From contig SKZS01000147.1 in NCBI GenBank assembly GCA_007127255.1, forward strand, positions 1-12,272: a DNA stretch of 12,272 nucleotides, given 5' to 3'. This stretch comes from Syntrophomonadaceae bacterium (lineage in GTDB: Bacteria; Bacillota; Dethiobacteria; DTU022). The notes below the pieces were generated by a model, which had not been told where the DNA came from, made no database searches, and saw only the letters and a list, made by a program, of their open reading frames with translations. Position 1 is the stretch's first letter, and each line of letters opens with the position of its first letter. Both the position numbers and the translations under genes were made by a program. Shown piece by piece: positions 1 to 7,277 of this stretch.

Positions 1-350
1 AGAACAGCGATAAAAAAGCCTATCGGAGCTGCTACTATTGCAAATACCACTGCTAAGATATCACCGGTTATAAGCATTGAAATGATATAAACCAAGGCAG
101 CAAAGGCATAACCGATCAAACCAATAATAAAAACAAAGCGAATTATTTTTGGCGTAATCATTTCTCTCATGCTTGTATCAAACAATGACCCAAGAAAACC
201 TTTCCCGGATTGCACTTCCGTATTCTCATCGCTGTTTGATGCTGCAGAATCTTCTTCGATAGATGACTTGCAATGTTTGCACTTGATTGCCCTGGCCAAT
301 ACTTCCTGACCACAATGCGGGCAATCCTTGTAAGTTTTTTCATCTGCCAT
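1..350 (-). CDS. Zinc-ribbon DUF4282-like membrane protein (C-terminus cut by window edge)
   Basis: Starts at an ATG at 350 with an AGGAGAG site (362-368) about 11 bases upstream, and runs off the left edge, so only about 116 residues are visible. The N-terminus is a zinc ribbon with two CxxC pairs (C10-P-H-C13 and C24-K-H-C27). A polar, acidic linker follows (about 30-50), then a segment beginning MREMITPKIIRF near residue 61 and two hydrophobic stretches (about 69-94 and 98-117). The 'ITPKII' entry into the first membrane segment resembles the DUF4282 family, small bacterial membrane proteins of unknown function often preceded by a zinc ribbon. It is the last visible gene of the minus-strand run, 106 bp after the lipoprotein gene, and may have its own promoter in that gap. 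The function is unknown, and a tie to the RyR genes upstream is only positional. Confidence 0.8.
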   Translation of the reverse strand, partial: MADEKTYKDCPHCGQEVLARAIKCKHCKSSIEEDSAASNSDENTEVQSGKGFLGSLFDTSMREMITPKIIRFVFIIGLIGYAFAALVYIISMLITGDILAVVFAIVAAPIGFFIAV

Positions 351-390
351 AATTAATTTCACTCTCCTATTTAGACTTTTTTACATTAGA

Positions 391-419
391 ATTTTATCAG
401 ATTCAGGCTAAATAACCAA
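391..419 (-). promoter_or_regulatory. Possible promoter for the DUF4282-like gene
   Basis: On the minus strand, TTGGTT (414-419) and TAAAAT (391-396) are separated by exactly 17 bases and lie about 40 bases before the ATG at 350. The -10 box matches the sigma-70/sigma-A consensus at five of six positions, but the -35 only at three. In AT-rich DNA this can arise by chance. Confidence 0.3.
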
Positions 420-456
420 ATGATTTATATAATTTAAGAAAGTTTTAAACAAAAAG

Positions 457-1815
457 CTAGAAGTCAAGCGAATAAAGGGTGTCGAAAAGCAAAGCGCCCC
501 ACTGATCTCCCAACCAGAAAACCTCGGAAAAATTACCGGGCACATTTACGCTTTTAACCAGGGATAAATCTTCATCATATAGTTTCAGCATCCTGCCGCT
601 GTCATATGAGCGATCGGTCAGGACAAGAAGTTGATGCTCCTCATTGTATGCATATGAATAAAGCATGTCTTCCAGTCTGACCAGTTCGGAGGTTTCCGGG
701 TTATATAGCAATAAATTTCCGCCCCCATAAACAAGCGCCAGTCTTTCGCTGTGCATAGCCAGGTATTTCCCGTCAAAAATATATTCCAGAACTTCTGTGT
801 CTTCTGCTTGTATAACAACCGCAGTTTCCGGCTGCTCGATATCTCCTTCCAGGTCGACAATTATCAATTCTTCCTCCTGATCCAGGTAGGCCAGTAAATC
901 ATTCTGATCGCTGATCTGAAAAGCATGTGGAGAAAGACGGTCGCCCTGGAAGAGACCCTGTAGATCAGAACGACTTAAGAGCTGTCTTGACACCCTATCT
1001 TCAAGTGAATAAGCTTGCAATCCCCCGGTTGTAAAGTAATAAATGCCCTCCCGGTTTGACTTCCAAACCGGGTTGCTGCTGTAATTCTTGCGATGGTGAT
1101 TTGAATCGTTATCGCTAATAACTTCTGCAGAGCCTAAGGCAAAACTGTGCTCAACTTCCAGGGGTGGGGCAGGGCTGCCAAAATAGATACGAGCTTTTTT
1201 TTCTTCTTCCACGACTCCGGGACTTAAGGCATAATAAACGATTTTCTCGCCATTGAGGCTATAGTTAATTGAAGCTATCTGCCCATCTTCAATACCCGGT
1301 GTGGGCAAAGGCTGATGTTCGAGTCTGTCCATGCAGAGAATATGGTATAAATCTGCAGGATCGGAAGGAAGGTAATAATATAAATACATACCACCAGGAG
1401 CGGGAGTAAGCAAAACAGGTGACATGGGGAATTTAAATATTACTTCACCGAAAATATTATCGCTGCATTGCTCTTCTTCATCATTATCCGGGGCTTCTTC
1501 AGAATCCGCTATTTTTTCAAAAACTGCAACCAGATGAGCTTCTTGTTCTACTGTAAATTCATTTTCGGAAGAGGTACTGACCGTTTCGCCTTCGCTTTTC
1601 CACTTAACAAATCTATATCCTGCAGCTGCTTCCGCGGTTAGGAAAGCTGTTTCACCTGTCCGGTAAGTCCCCTCTCCTGTTGTCTTTCCTCCTTCTGCAG
1701 GTTCTGCAGCCGTACTGATTTCATATACAGGCGAACATCCTGTCAATAAAAATAATAAAGCAACAATGACCATGACAACGATTAAACCGGTTATTTTTTT
1801 GCTTTTACTGTACAA
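457..1815 (-). CDS. Lipoprotein with InlB-type B-repeat and a probable beta-propeller-like C-terminus
   Basis: A 452-residue exported lipoprotein. The start is TTG at 1815, the only start that keeps the basic n-region (K4, K6, K7). A hydrophobic stretch 9-24 leads to the lipobox LLTGC with the lipidated Cys at 27. Residues about 31-102 form one divergent InlB/Listeria-type B-repeat (Flg_new_2-like): 'AEPAEGG...Y..GE...LTAEAAAGYRFVKW' and a final 'HLVAVFEK'. After an acidic linker (about 103-117), the remaining 330 residues alternate short beta-strand-like segments with Y/D/G-rich turns ('KIVYYAL', 'GIYYFTTGG', 'LLAYLDQEEELIIVD', 'LLLYNPETSEL'), suggesting WD40/TolB-like propeller blades; I could not define the blade number. 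It should sit on the outer face of the membrane. It lies 54 bp after the Rel-SLOG-RyR gene on the same strand, so co-transcription is likely, but nothing in it directly indicates a shared pathway. Confidence 0.85.
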   Translation of the reverse strand: MYSKSKKITGLIVVMVIVALLFLLTGCSPVYEISTAAEPAEGGKTTGEGTYRTGETAFLTAEAAAGYRFVKWKSEGETVSTSSENEFTVEQEAHLVAVFEKIADSEEAPDNDEEEQCSDNIFGEVIFKFPMSPVLLTPAPGGMYLYYYLPSDPADLYHILCMDRLEHQPLPTPGIEDGQIASINYSLNGEKIVYYALSPGVVEEEKKARIYFGSPAPPLEVEHSFALGSAEVISDNDSNHHRKNYSSNPVWKSNREGIYYFTTGGLQAYSLEDRVSRQLLSRSDLQGLFQGDRLSPHAFQISDQNDLLAYLDQEEELIIVDLEGDIEQPETAVVIQAEDTEVLEYIFDGKYLAMHSERLALVYGGGNLLLYNPETSELVRLEDMLYSYAYNEEHQLLVLTDRSYDSGRMLKLYDEDLSLVKSVNVPGNFSEVFWLGDQWGALLFDTLYSLDF

Positions 1816-1869
1816 GTATAACCCACTTTCTATTTCAGAAATTATCCAAACCGACAGACCAATGATTTA

Positions 1870-4461
1870 CTATGCTTTTCGCTTAACTTCCAGGTTGATT
1901 TCAGCCAGGTACTCGGGTATTTTACGAACTGTTACACGATCCCATTCCCTTATCTCTTCGGGCAATTCGGACCAACTAACCAGGTGAGGGCTGGTTTTCT
2001 TTTTAACATCCTTCTTTTCACCCCATTTCCAACCCTCAAGCAGCCTTTCGGCATTCCAGCGTCCGTGTTCAATTTCCGCCAGCATTTCAACCTCTTGTTC
2101 AGTGAACTTTATTAACTTAATTTCTCGATCGGTAACTCTTTGCACTGTGCAATTGATCTCCTGCAGTTTTCCGTAGATGTCATCAGCCTGCCGGGCGCTT
2201 GATTCCCTGAATGCTTCAGGCAGTTTTTCCCATTTATTCATTGATGGGTCATCCGATACCATAATATCCTGTTTGTTCTGTCTGTAAATCTCATGAATTT
2301 TTTTAGCAACTTTTTCCCGAACATCTTTTTCTATTATTTTATCTGTCGAACCAACGAACGCTTTTACTGTCATCACATCCGACGGAAGGTTGATCAACCT
2401 CTCCGAACCAAGCCACTTTTCATCTTTCATGATTCTGGAAACTTCTCGCCCGCTGTCATCAACAAGGCCGACTATGGCTCCCAGGGCCAGGGCTATTCTG
2501 TATTCAATTGCAGCGATATTCCCGCCATTAATACCCAGCAGCTTCACTTCGGCAGGATCAATCCCGGAAGCAAAAATATCAATCCAGTTCTGCAGCGGCT
2601 CAATAGGACTAAAATCATTACCTTCCGTTTCATATGTTATTATATATCGTTCATCTTTCCTGGCTGTGGTAGGAACAAGCCTGGGTAAATAACCAATAGT
2701 GTTAATATTTTTCGCATATTTTTCTCCCAGCTCACCCACCAGGCCGCTGATACCTTCCCTGGTACCACCGCTAATAACCGTCCCATGATAATTCTGGAAA
2801 GCTGTTACCAGCATGTGCCGGTATTTTCTCATCGCCTCTTCTACAGATCGATCGCATCCACCGGCTACAATAACGACCGGAGGCTGAATCGATTTATCTT
2901 TACATAGAGACAGCTGCTTTACCCTTCTTGCTGCTGCCCTGGCTTTTTTTGCTTTTTTGTTAAGGTCGCTCTTGCTAACAGCTTTATCTTCAGTTCCTTC
3001 ATTCTCTTCAATATCTTTTAGCTTCTTCTCCATTTGAACAGCCTGGGCAACCAGCAGCAAACGGTGCATCCACTCATATCCTTCAAGATCGCCGGCAATG
3101 TCAATTAAATGTTCCAGGGATTCCAGTGCTGTTTCGATCATGTATGGCGCCGGGCTGAGCTGCACAGCCTTGGCATAAGATTCGAGGCCGTAATAGGGTT
3201 GACCTAATAATAGATATAGCTTGCCCATAGTATAAAATGCCCAGGGCAAGTTAACACCAACATCAGCATTATCTCTACACCTGTTAATAGCTTTAGAAAT
3301 AAGCGGTTTCAAGGAAGAGATAACAGAAGCATCCTTTGACAGGGCTATTTCTAAATCCAGGAAGCTTTCCAGGGGAAAGGGGTTAGTTGTATCCAATTGA
3401 AATGCCCGGTGGTATAGATCCCTGGCTTTTTGATCATCAATTCCTTTATACGTATCGGCCAAGCAGGCCAGGGCTTCAATATCATCACTGGAAGGCGTGC
3501 ATATACTTTCCAGATAGCGCTGACCCTGTTTATATTTCCGACTCGTGGGTCTGTCTTTAAACTTTTTGCATTGAGCAACACCCAAATCTTTTAAGACCTC
3601 AGGATCCCCTTTATCGACATGCCTGGATAATATGTCAATAGCTTTTTGCCAGTTGCCGAGAGTCATGGCCAGCCTGGCAATTTGATCGGCCAGCTTAGGG
3701 TTATCCTGATCATGTTCCATGACAATTTCCAGTGATTTAATTTTATCTTTCATCTGTTCCTCGGTCATATAGGAACCATAGCTCGAGGCATAAGCGCCCA
3801 GACCATCCTTAACTCGGGAGAAGGTTTTATCCACTCCTTCAAGCATTGCTGCCACACCTGCAAACTCTCTTTCCCACTTCTCCGGCACCTTGAACGGGCT
3901 TTTATAAACTAAAGAATGTGCAACATCAGCCCAGGCATGTTCAAGAATAGTTCTAACCTGGATTTCAGCCCGCCTGTTAATAAATTCTTCATCGTTGTAA
4001 AGTATTGGCGGCACTTGCACATCTACATCTTCAGTCGGGAAAACCCCTTTTTTGAATCTAATAATATAATGTATTGAGCGATAGCCAAATTCAGTTGGTT
4101 TAAGCCTCTCGCGTACATCTACGGTATTTTCCCGATCGATCTCAAAATGTTTTTCAATATATTCAGAGATCAGTTCTACCTGTTCGGCAGTATGAACAAT
4201 GATCCTACCTCCACACAAATCAGCAAACTGGTTAACCGGATCTTGATACTGATCTTTTTTACGCTGACATTTTTCAGCAAAATTGCTGATGCCCTTTGGT
4301 CTTGTTTGCACTATTGCCAGCGGGGCGAGTTTCTTCGCTGTTTTATTTAGAATTTTTTCGAGAACTTTAGCAAATTCGGCATAGTTCGGATAGCGCTCCG
4401 TATATTCCTCAACCTGCATACGGGTCCATTCCTTGCTGCCTACTTCAGGCTTCCCGGGCAT
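1870..4461 (-). CDS. RelA/SpoT-type nucleotidyltransferase - TPR - SLOG/LSDAT - tandem RyR fusion protein
   Basis: An 863-residue cytosolic multidomain protein; ATG at 4461 with GGAGGTG (4467-4473) five bases upstream. Residues about 35-240 are a RelA/SpoT (p)ppGpp-synthetase-like fold with its usual motifs: R54/K56/S59/K64, 'DLCGGR' (D81, R86), 'GYRSIH' (126-131), 'EIQVRT' (166-171; E166 is the expected metal ligand) and 'HAWADVAH' (175-182). There is no HD hydrolase, TGS or ACT domain, so it would be synthesis-only. Residues about 250-480 are helical TPR-like repeats. After a lysine/arginine-rich linker (about 498-515), residues 528-703 form a SLOG/LSDAT Rossmann-like domain ('VVIVAGG', 'ISGGTREGISGLVGE', 'LLGINGGNIAAIEY'), the fold also found at the N-terminus of TRPM channels. 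Residues about 711-863 are two RyR-like repeats shared with two neighbouring proteins. Known Rel enzymes transfer pyrophosphate from ATP to GDP/GTP; the actual product here is unknown. It lies 100 bp after the RCK-RyR gene. Confidence 0.9.
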   Translation of the reverse strand: MPGKPEVGSKEWTRMQVEEYTERYPNYAEFAKVLEKILNKTAKKLAPLAIVQTRPKGISNFAEKCQRKKDQYQDPVNQFADLCGGRIIVHTAEQVELISEYIEKHFEIDRENTVDVRERLKPTEFGYRSIHYIIRFKKGVFPTEDVDVQVPPILYNDEEFINRRAEIQVRTILEHAWADVAHSLVYKSPFKVPEKWEREFAGVAAMLEGVDKTFSRVKDGLGAYASSYGSYMTEEQMKDKIKSLEIVMEHDQDNPKLADQIARLAMTLGNWQKAIDILSRHVDKGDPEVLKDLGVAQCKKFKDRPTSRKYKQGQRYLESICTPSSDDIEALACLADTYKGIDDQKARDLYHRAFQLDTTNPFPLESFLDLEIALSKDASVISSLKPLISKAINRCRDNADVGVNLPWAFYTMGKLYLLLGQPYYGLESYAKAVQLSPAPYMIETALESLEHLIDIAGDLEGYEWMHRLLLVAQAVQMEKKLKDIEENEGTEDKAVSKSDLNKKAKKARAAARRVKQLSLCKDKSIQPPVVIVAGGCDRSVEEAMRKYRHMLVTAFQNYHGTVISGGTREGISGLVGELGEKYAKNINTIGYLPRLVPTTARKDERYIITYETEGNDFSPIEPLQNWIDIFASGIDPAEVKLLGINGGNIAAIEYRIALALGAIVGLVDDSGREVSRIMKDEKWLGSERLINLPSDVMTVKAFVGSTDKIIEKDVREKVAKKIHEIYRQNKQDIMVSDDPSMNKWEKLPEAFRESSARQADDIYGKLQEINCTVQRVTDREIKLIKFTEQEVEMLAEIEHGRWNAERLLEGWKWGEKKDVKKKTSPHLVSWSELPEEIREWDRVTVRKIPEYLAEINLEVKRKA

Positions 4462-4561
4462 ACAAACACCTCCATTTTTAAGCGGGTTTATTTACACTTC
4501 CGAATATAAGAAATTGTTTTCTTTAATTAATAAGGCTTTATATAAAAGATCCAGGTAATGA

Positions 4562-6388
4562 TTATAGCTTATCATTTTGTTTTCTCCTGTATATTTGATA
4601 GCCTGCTCTGGCCATGTAAAAAGGCAGCTTGCGAACGGTATTCCGATTGTACTCCTTAACTTCTTCCGGCAGATCTTCCCATGGCAACATGTACGGACTG
4701 GTTTTCTTGTTCACATTTTTCGGACCAGGTTTGTACTTCCAACCCTGGCGCTTTCTTTCATTGTACCAGCGCATATGCTCCATCTTTGCCAACAAGTCAA
4801 CCTCCTCAACTGAAAACTCAAAGGTTGCCTGATCCCAGTCAGTTAAAGGTTGAATACCGCAGCTTATTTTTTTAAGCTTATCTTCAATATGAGCAGCCTG
4901 ACTGCGGTTTGATTCCTTCAGTTCTTCGGGCAAATCATCCCAATTTGCCATGGAAGGATTCGTTTTTACAGTTGCACCTTCCCTTTGCTGCTGTTCTATA
5001 TAATCTTCATGAATTGAACGGGCTAAACTTTCCTGACTTCCACCCAGCAAAGATTCCAGGGTGCAGGTTTTATTTAGCAGGCTAAACGGGTGGATTTGAT
5101 CAAAGTCAAGAGTTTCATGGTTGTCTTTGATCAGGTTGGCCAGACCTTCTGCCCGTCTCATTCGAACTACTATCGGTACTTTATCCTTTTTAGTTTTCCG
5201 GTGGAGTATAAGCGCTTTGACCAGAACATGGACATCATCGTCAAAACATAAATATATATAATCAAGATCACAGCTGCCTTTTTCATCAAAAAGAAAATTC
5301 CCTTTTTCAAACTCAGGTTCATTATCATTCATCTGCCATACTTCAAAACAGCATGCCTCTTCCAACTTGGGATAACGCAGCTGTAATAGCTCAAGTTTTC
5401 TCTCTGCGGCTTTGTCAATAACAGCAACCCTGAGCTGTTTGCCCTTATCAGCATAACCGGCCCACCAGGTTCTGGCTGCCTGAACCACAAGGCTTCTCCC
5501 CATCATGCCCAGTCCGACAATCAGGATGCGAGGTGCTTTTTTCTTTAATCTATTTTGCTCTTCAAAAGGAGAGTATTCCTTTAATAGTATCTGGGCCCCC
5601 CTTGCCAACACATTAAAAAATTCAAGCCTGAACAGGTCAGTTTCAGTGGCTGCAAAACACCAGCCGCTTAACAGGTGACACAGTTCCAGGTCAACAATAT
5701 GAATATAAACAGTAAGGGGACATCTCCTGCTCAATAAAGATAAGTTACGGGCACAAAGAGCAATCTCGGCATTTGTACCGTCATCGGAAGTAACTGCTAC
5801 CAGGTACCTGGCTTTATGCACTCCCGCCCGCCGTAAAGTATATTCATCGCTGGCATCGCCAATATTTACAGAGGCACCCTGTTCCCGAATCAGATTTATA
5901 TAAGCATTGCTCTCATCTTCCTCTACTACAACTACCTGGTAGCCATCTTCCAGAAACTCTTCTGCAAACTTTAGACCTCTCTCGCCTAACCCGCAGATTA
6001 CAACATGATTTCTTAAAAACCGCACTTTTAGTTGCTGCCACTGGTCCTGAAAAATAGCAATCAAAGCTTGAAAGAGCATATAACCGGCCACAAGCGGAAC
6101 CAGGAACCTCGCCACCTCAAGCTGCCAGGGCAACTTTCCCTCAACGTCTCCAGAATGAATACCGATCAATTGAATGGAACGGTAGATCAAGTCCAACACT
6201 GTAACTTCTTCCCCGATGTTCCGGGAATAAATATAAAACCCGATATAGCCCAGGCTAAGACCAAAAAGCAAAATTACACCTATAAACGGCCAGCGTATGT
6301 ACTGCCAAAGTGGATAGAGGCGATTTCTTTTAAAGGTGCGATATCTATAGCGCCAGCTTTTTCTTTTACCGGTCTTCCTTGAATTCAT
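4562..6388 (-). CDS. TrkA-N/RCK membrane protein (channel-like) with C-terminal tandem RyR repeats
   Basis: A 608-residue membrane protein; ATG at 6388 with GAGGTG (minus strand, 6393-6398) four bases upstream. A very basic N-terminus (1-30) precedes TM1 (about 33-54), a short re-entrant-looking segment (about 63-90, 'LIYRSIQLIGIHSG') and TM2 (about 93-114). This resembles the TM-pore-TM plan of K+ channels, but the TVGYG selectivity filter is absent. Residues 127-260 are a TrkA-N (RCK) Rossmann domain with 'GLGERG' (133-138), acidic residues ending strand 2 ('VVVVEED', 152-158) and D178. A second Rossmann-like unit starts at 'ILIVGLGMMG' (288-297). RCK domains bind NAD(H), nucleotides or ions and gate transport. 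Residues about 455-600 are the two RyR repeats ('IHEDY', 'WDDLPEELKESN', 'EHMRW', 'GWKY', 'KKTSP', 'NRNTVRKLP'). It is 92 bp after the Nudix gene and 100 bp before the Rel-SLOG gene. Ion conduction is an inference. Confidence 0.88.
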   Translation of the reverse strand: MNSRKTGKRKSWRYRYRTFKRNRLYPLWQYIRWPFIGVILLFGLSLGYIGFYIYSRNIGEEVTVLDLIYRSIQLIGIHSGDVEGKLPWQLEVARFLVPLVAGYMLFQALIAIFQDQWQQLKVRFLRNHVVICGLGERGLKFAEEFLEDGYQVVVVEEDESNAYINLIREQGASVNIGDASDEYTLRRAGVHKARYLVAVTSDDGTNAEIALCARNLSLLSRRCPLTVYIHIVDLELCHLLSGWCFAATETDLFRLEFFNVLARGAQILLKEYSPFEEQNRLKKKAPRILIVGLGMMGRSLVVQAARTWWAGYADKGKQLRVAVIDKAAERKLELLQLRYPKLEEACCFEVWQMNDNEPEFEKGNFLFDEKGSCDLDYIYLCFDDDVHVLVKALILHRKTKKDKVPIVVRMRRAEGLANLIKDNHETLDFDQIHPFSLLNKTCTLESLLGGSQESLARSIHEDYIEQQQREGATVKTNPSMANWDDLPEELKESNRSQAAHIEDKLKKISCGIQPLTDWDQATFEFSVEEVDLLAKMEHMRWYNERKRQGWKYKPGPKNVNKKTSPYMLPWEDLPEEVKEYNRNTVRKLPFYMARAGYQIYRRKQNDKL

Positions 6389-6480
6389 TATGCACCTCGG
6401 TTTTAAATCTATTCTTTAAAGCAACTCTCTAACTGTTTGACTCGAGTTTAAGTAAACACGATCTTTATTCTTAAAAAGCT

Positions 6481-6882
6481 TCAAGCTAATTCCAGATAGG
6501 CTTCTATCTGCTCCTTTACGGTTGTGCTCAATTGATACCCCAGGCAATCCCTGGGGTCAATCCACTCATAGTCCTGATGTTCAGGGCTTAGTTTAACGCT
6601 GCCGCTCATGTAATCGCAGATAAACGTAACCCCCGTCACCCAGTAAGGTTTTTTATAAAAATGCCAGGTCTTGACGGGATATCTTACCTTGACTTGCAGA
6701 TCCACTTCTTCTTCGACTTCTCTCTTTAAGGACTCTATCAGGTCCTCACCATACTCCAATTTACCACCCGGCAGTTCCCAGAGGTTCGGGTCAAACGCAT
6801 CATCCGGAGGCCGCTGCACAATAAGAATTTTACCTGCTTTTCTTATTATCGCTTTACCGGCTACCCCTAAAGGTTTGTTCAT
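6481..6882 (-). CDS. Nudix hydrolase (MutT-like)
   Basis: A 133-residue protein of normal size for a single-domain Nudix enzyme. The ATG at 6882 is chosen because it has a perfect AGGAGG (6891-6896) eight bases upstream and begins just before the first beta strand ('GVAGKAIIRKAGKILIVQR'). The frame stays open upstream to 6984, but that extension has no such site. The Nudix box runs from G40 to L62: G40-x5-E46-x7-R54-E55-V-E-E58-E59-V-D61-L62. The metal-binding glutamates are intact; the usual Gly near the end is Asp61. Nudix enzymes cleave nucleoside diphosphates linked to another group (oxidised dNTPs, ADP-ribose, NADH, dinucleoside polyphosphates, (p)ppGpp); the substrate cannot be read from the sequence, although 'LWELPGGKLEYGE' is typical of the MutT/8-oxo-dGTP-like group. 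It heads the minus-strand run and lies between the RyR genes, so a role in removing a signalling nucleotide is possible; a general housekeeping role is the alternative. Confidence 0.92.
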   Translation of the reverse strand: MNKPLGVAGKAIIRKAGKILIVQRPPDDAFDPNLWELPGGKLEYGEDLIESLKREVEEEVDLQVKVRYPVKTWHFYKKPYWVTGVTFICDYMSGSVKLSPEHQDYEWIDPRDCLGYQLSTTVKEQIEAYLELA

Positions 6883-6890
6883 TGTAAAAT

Positions 6891-6896
6891 CCTCCT
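6891..6896 (-). promoter_or_regulatory. Ribosome binding site deciding the Nudix start
   Basis: AGGAGG on the minus strand with an 8-base spacer to the ATG at 6882. It supports the shorter 133-residue protein over the longer open frame that extends to 6984. Confidence 0.8.
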
Positions 6897-6943
6897 GACC
6901 CTGCATGCTGCGTACATATCTTTTAAACATCCCGGAAACGCCT

Positions 6944-6973
6944 ATAATATACCACCCCTGGTTTACTTGTTGA
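6944..6973 (-). promoter_or_regulatory. Candidate promoter for the minus-strand Nudix/RCK/Rel-SLOG run
   Basis: On the minus strand, TCAACA (6968-6973) and TATTAT (6944-6949) are 18 bases apart, about 60 bases before the Nudix ATG. The boxes match sigma-A consensus at four and five of six positions. The run of co-directional genes downstream has no obvious internal terminator, so this may drive several of them. Confidence 0.4.
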
Positions 6974-7151
6974 GAATGATCCACATTACTTCATTTGGAC
7001 AATTTCATTATTATGCATCAATTTCGACATTTTACCAGTCATTCCTTCAAGAAAGTCGATCTTATCTATTGAGCTACCGGATGCAGGTAAGCTTAAAATC
7101 GTTAAGAAAACCAATTTCCTAATAGATTTTATTGTTAACTAATTAAAGGAC

Positions 7152-7180
7152 TTGTGCTTAAAATACAGAATACTTAAAAA
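7152..7180 (+). promoter_or_regulatory. Weak candidate promoter for the PfkB-AAA-RyR gene
   Basis: TTGTGC (7152-7157) and TAAAAA (7175-7180) are 17 bases apart, about 100 bases before the chosen start. The matches to sigma-A consensus are only three and four of six, so this is a weak suggestion in AT-rich DNA. Confidence 0.22.
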
Positions 7181-7261
7181 TGGCTAAAAAGCAAAATTAG
7201 AAAATGTCATCCCTGGGAAAGCTGCGAAAAACAGCGGTAAAAGTCAAATCTTCTAAGTGAC

Positions 7262-7267
7262 GAGGTG
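7262..7267 (+). promoter_or_regulatory. Ribosome binding site for the PfkB-AAA-RyR gene
   Basis: GAGGTG with a 10-base spacer to the ATG at 7278. It lies inside the longer open frame beginning with GTG at 7257, which argues for the ATG as the real start. Confidence 0.6.
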
Positions 7268-7277
7268 TTGGGGAGAA

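Larger units (their letters stand above)
6883..7277. other. Divergent intergenic region between the Nudix operon and the PfkB-AAA-RyR gene
   Basis: About 395 AT-rich bases between two divergent transcription units. I see a candidate promoter for each side (listed separately), a short direct repeat CAATTTC at 7000-7006 and 7019-7025 (19 bases apart) that could be an activator or repressor site, and no tRNA, no terminator and no convincing protein gene. As the only divergent promoter region in the RyR locus, it is where joint regulation of both halves would be expected. Confidence 0.6.

Noticed and set aside
2293..2692. Two overlapping plus-strand open frames opposite the SLOG region
   Set aside because: They lie wholly antisense to the well-supported Rel-SLOG-RyR gene, have no recognisable motif, and carry the low-complexity Phe/Ser/Pro-rich look of reverse-strand shadows.
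6032..6382. Plus-strand open frame of 116 codons opposite the RCK membrane segments
   Set aside because: Antisense shadow of the RCK gene; no ribosome binding site or family match.
6883..6984. N-terminal extension of the Nudix gene to 6984
   Set aside because: The AGGAGG at 6891-6896 with ideal spacing marks the ATG at 6882; the extension lacks such a site and overlaps the candidate promoter.
7204..7260. Tiny plus-strand open frame (MSSLGKLRKTAVKVKSSK) ending just before the PfkB-AAA-RyR gene, and an even shorter one at about 7180
   Set aside because: Neither has a Shine-Dalgarno sequence, and both are too short to support. A leader-peptide role would need transcript and ribosome-profiling data.
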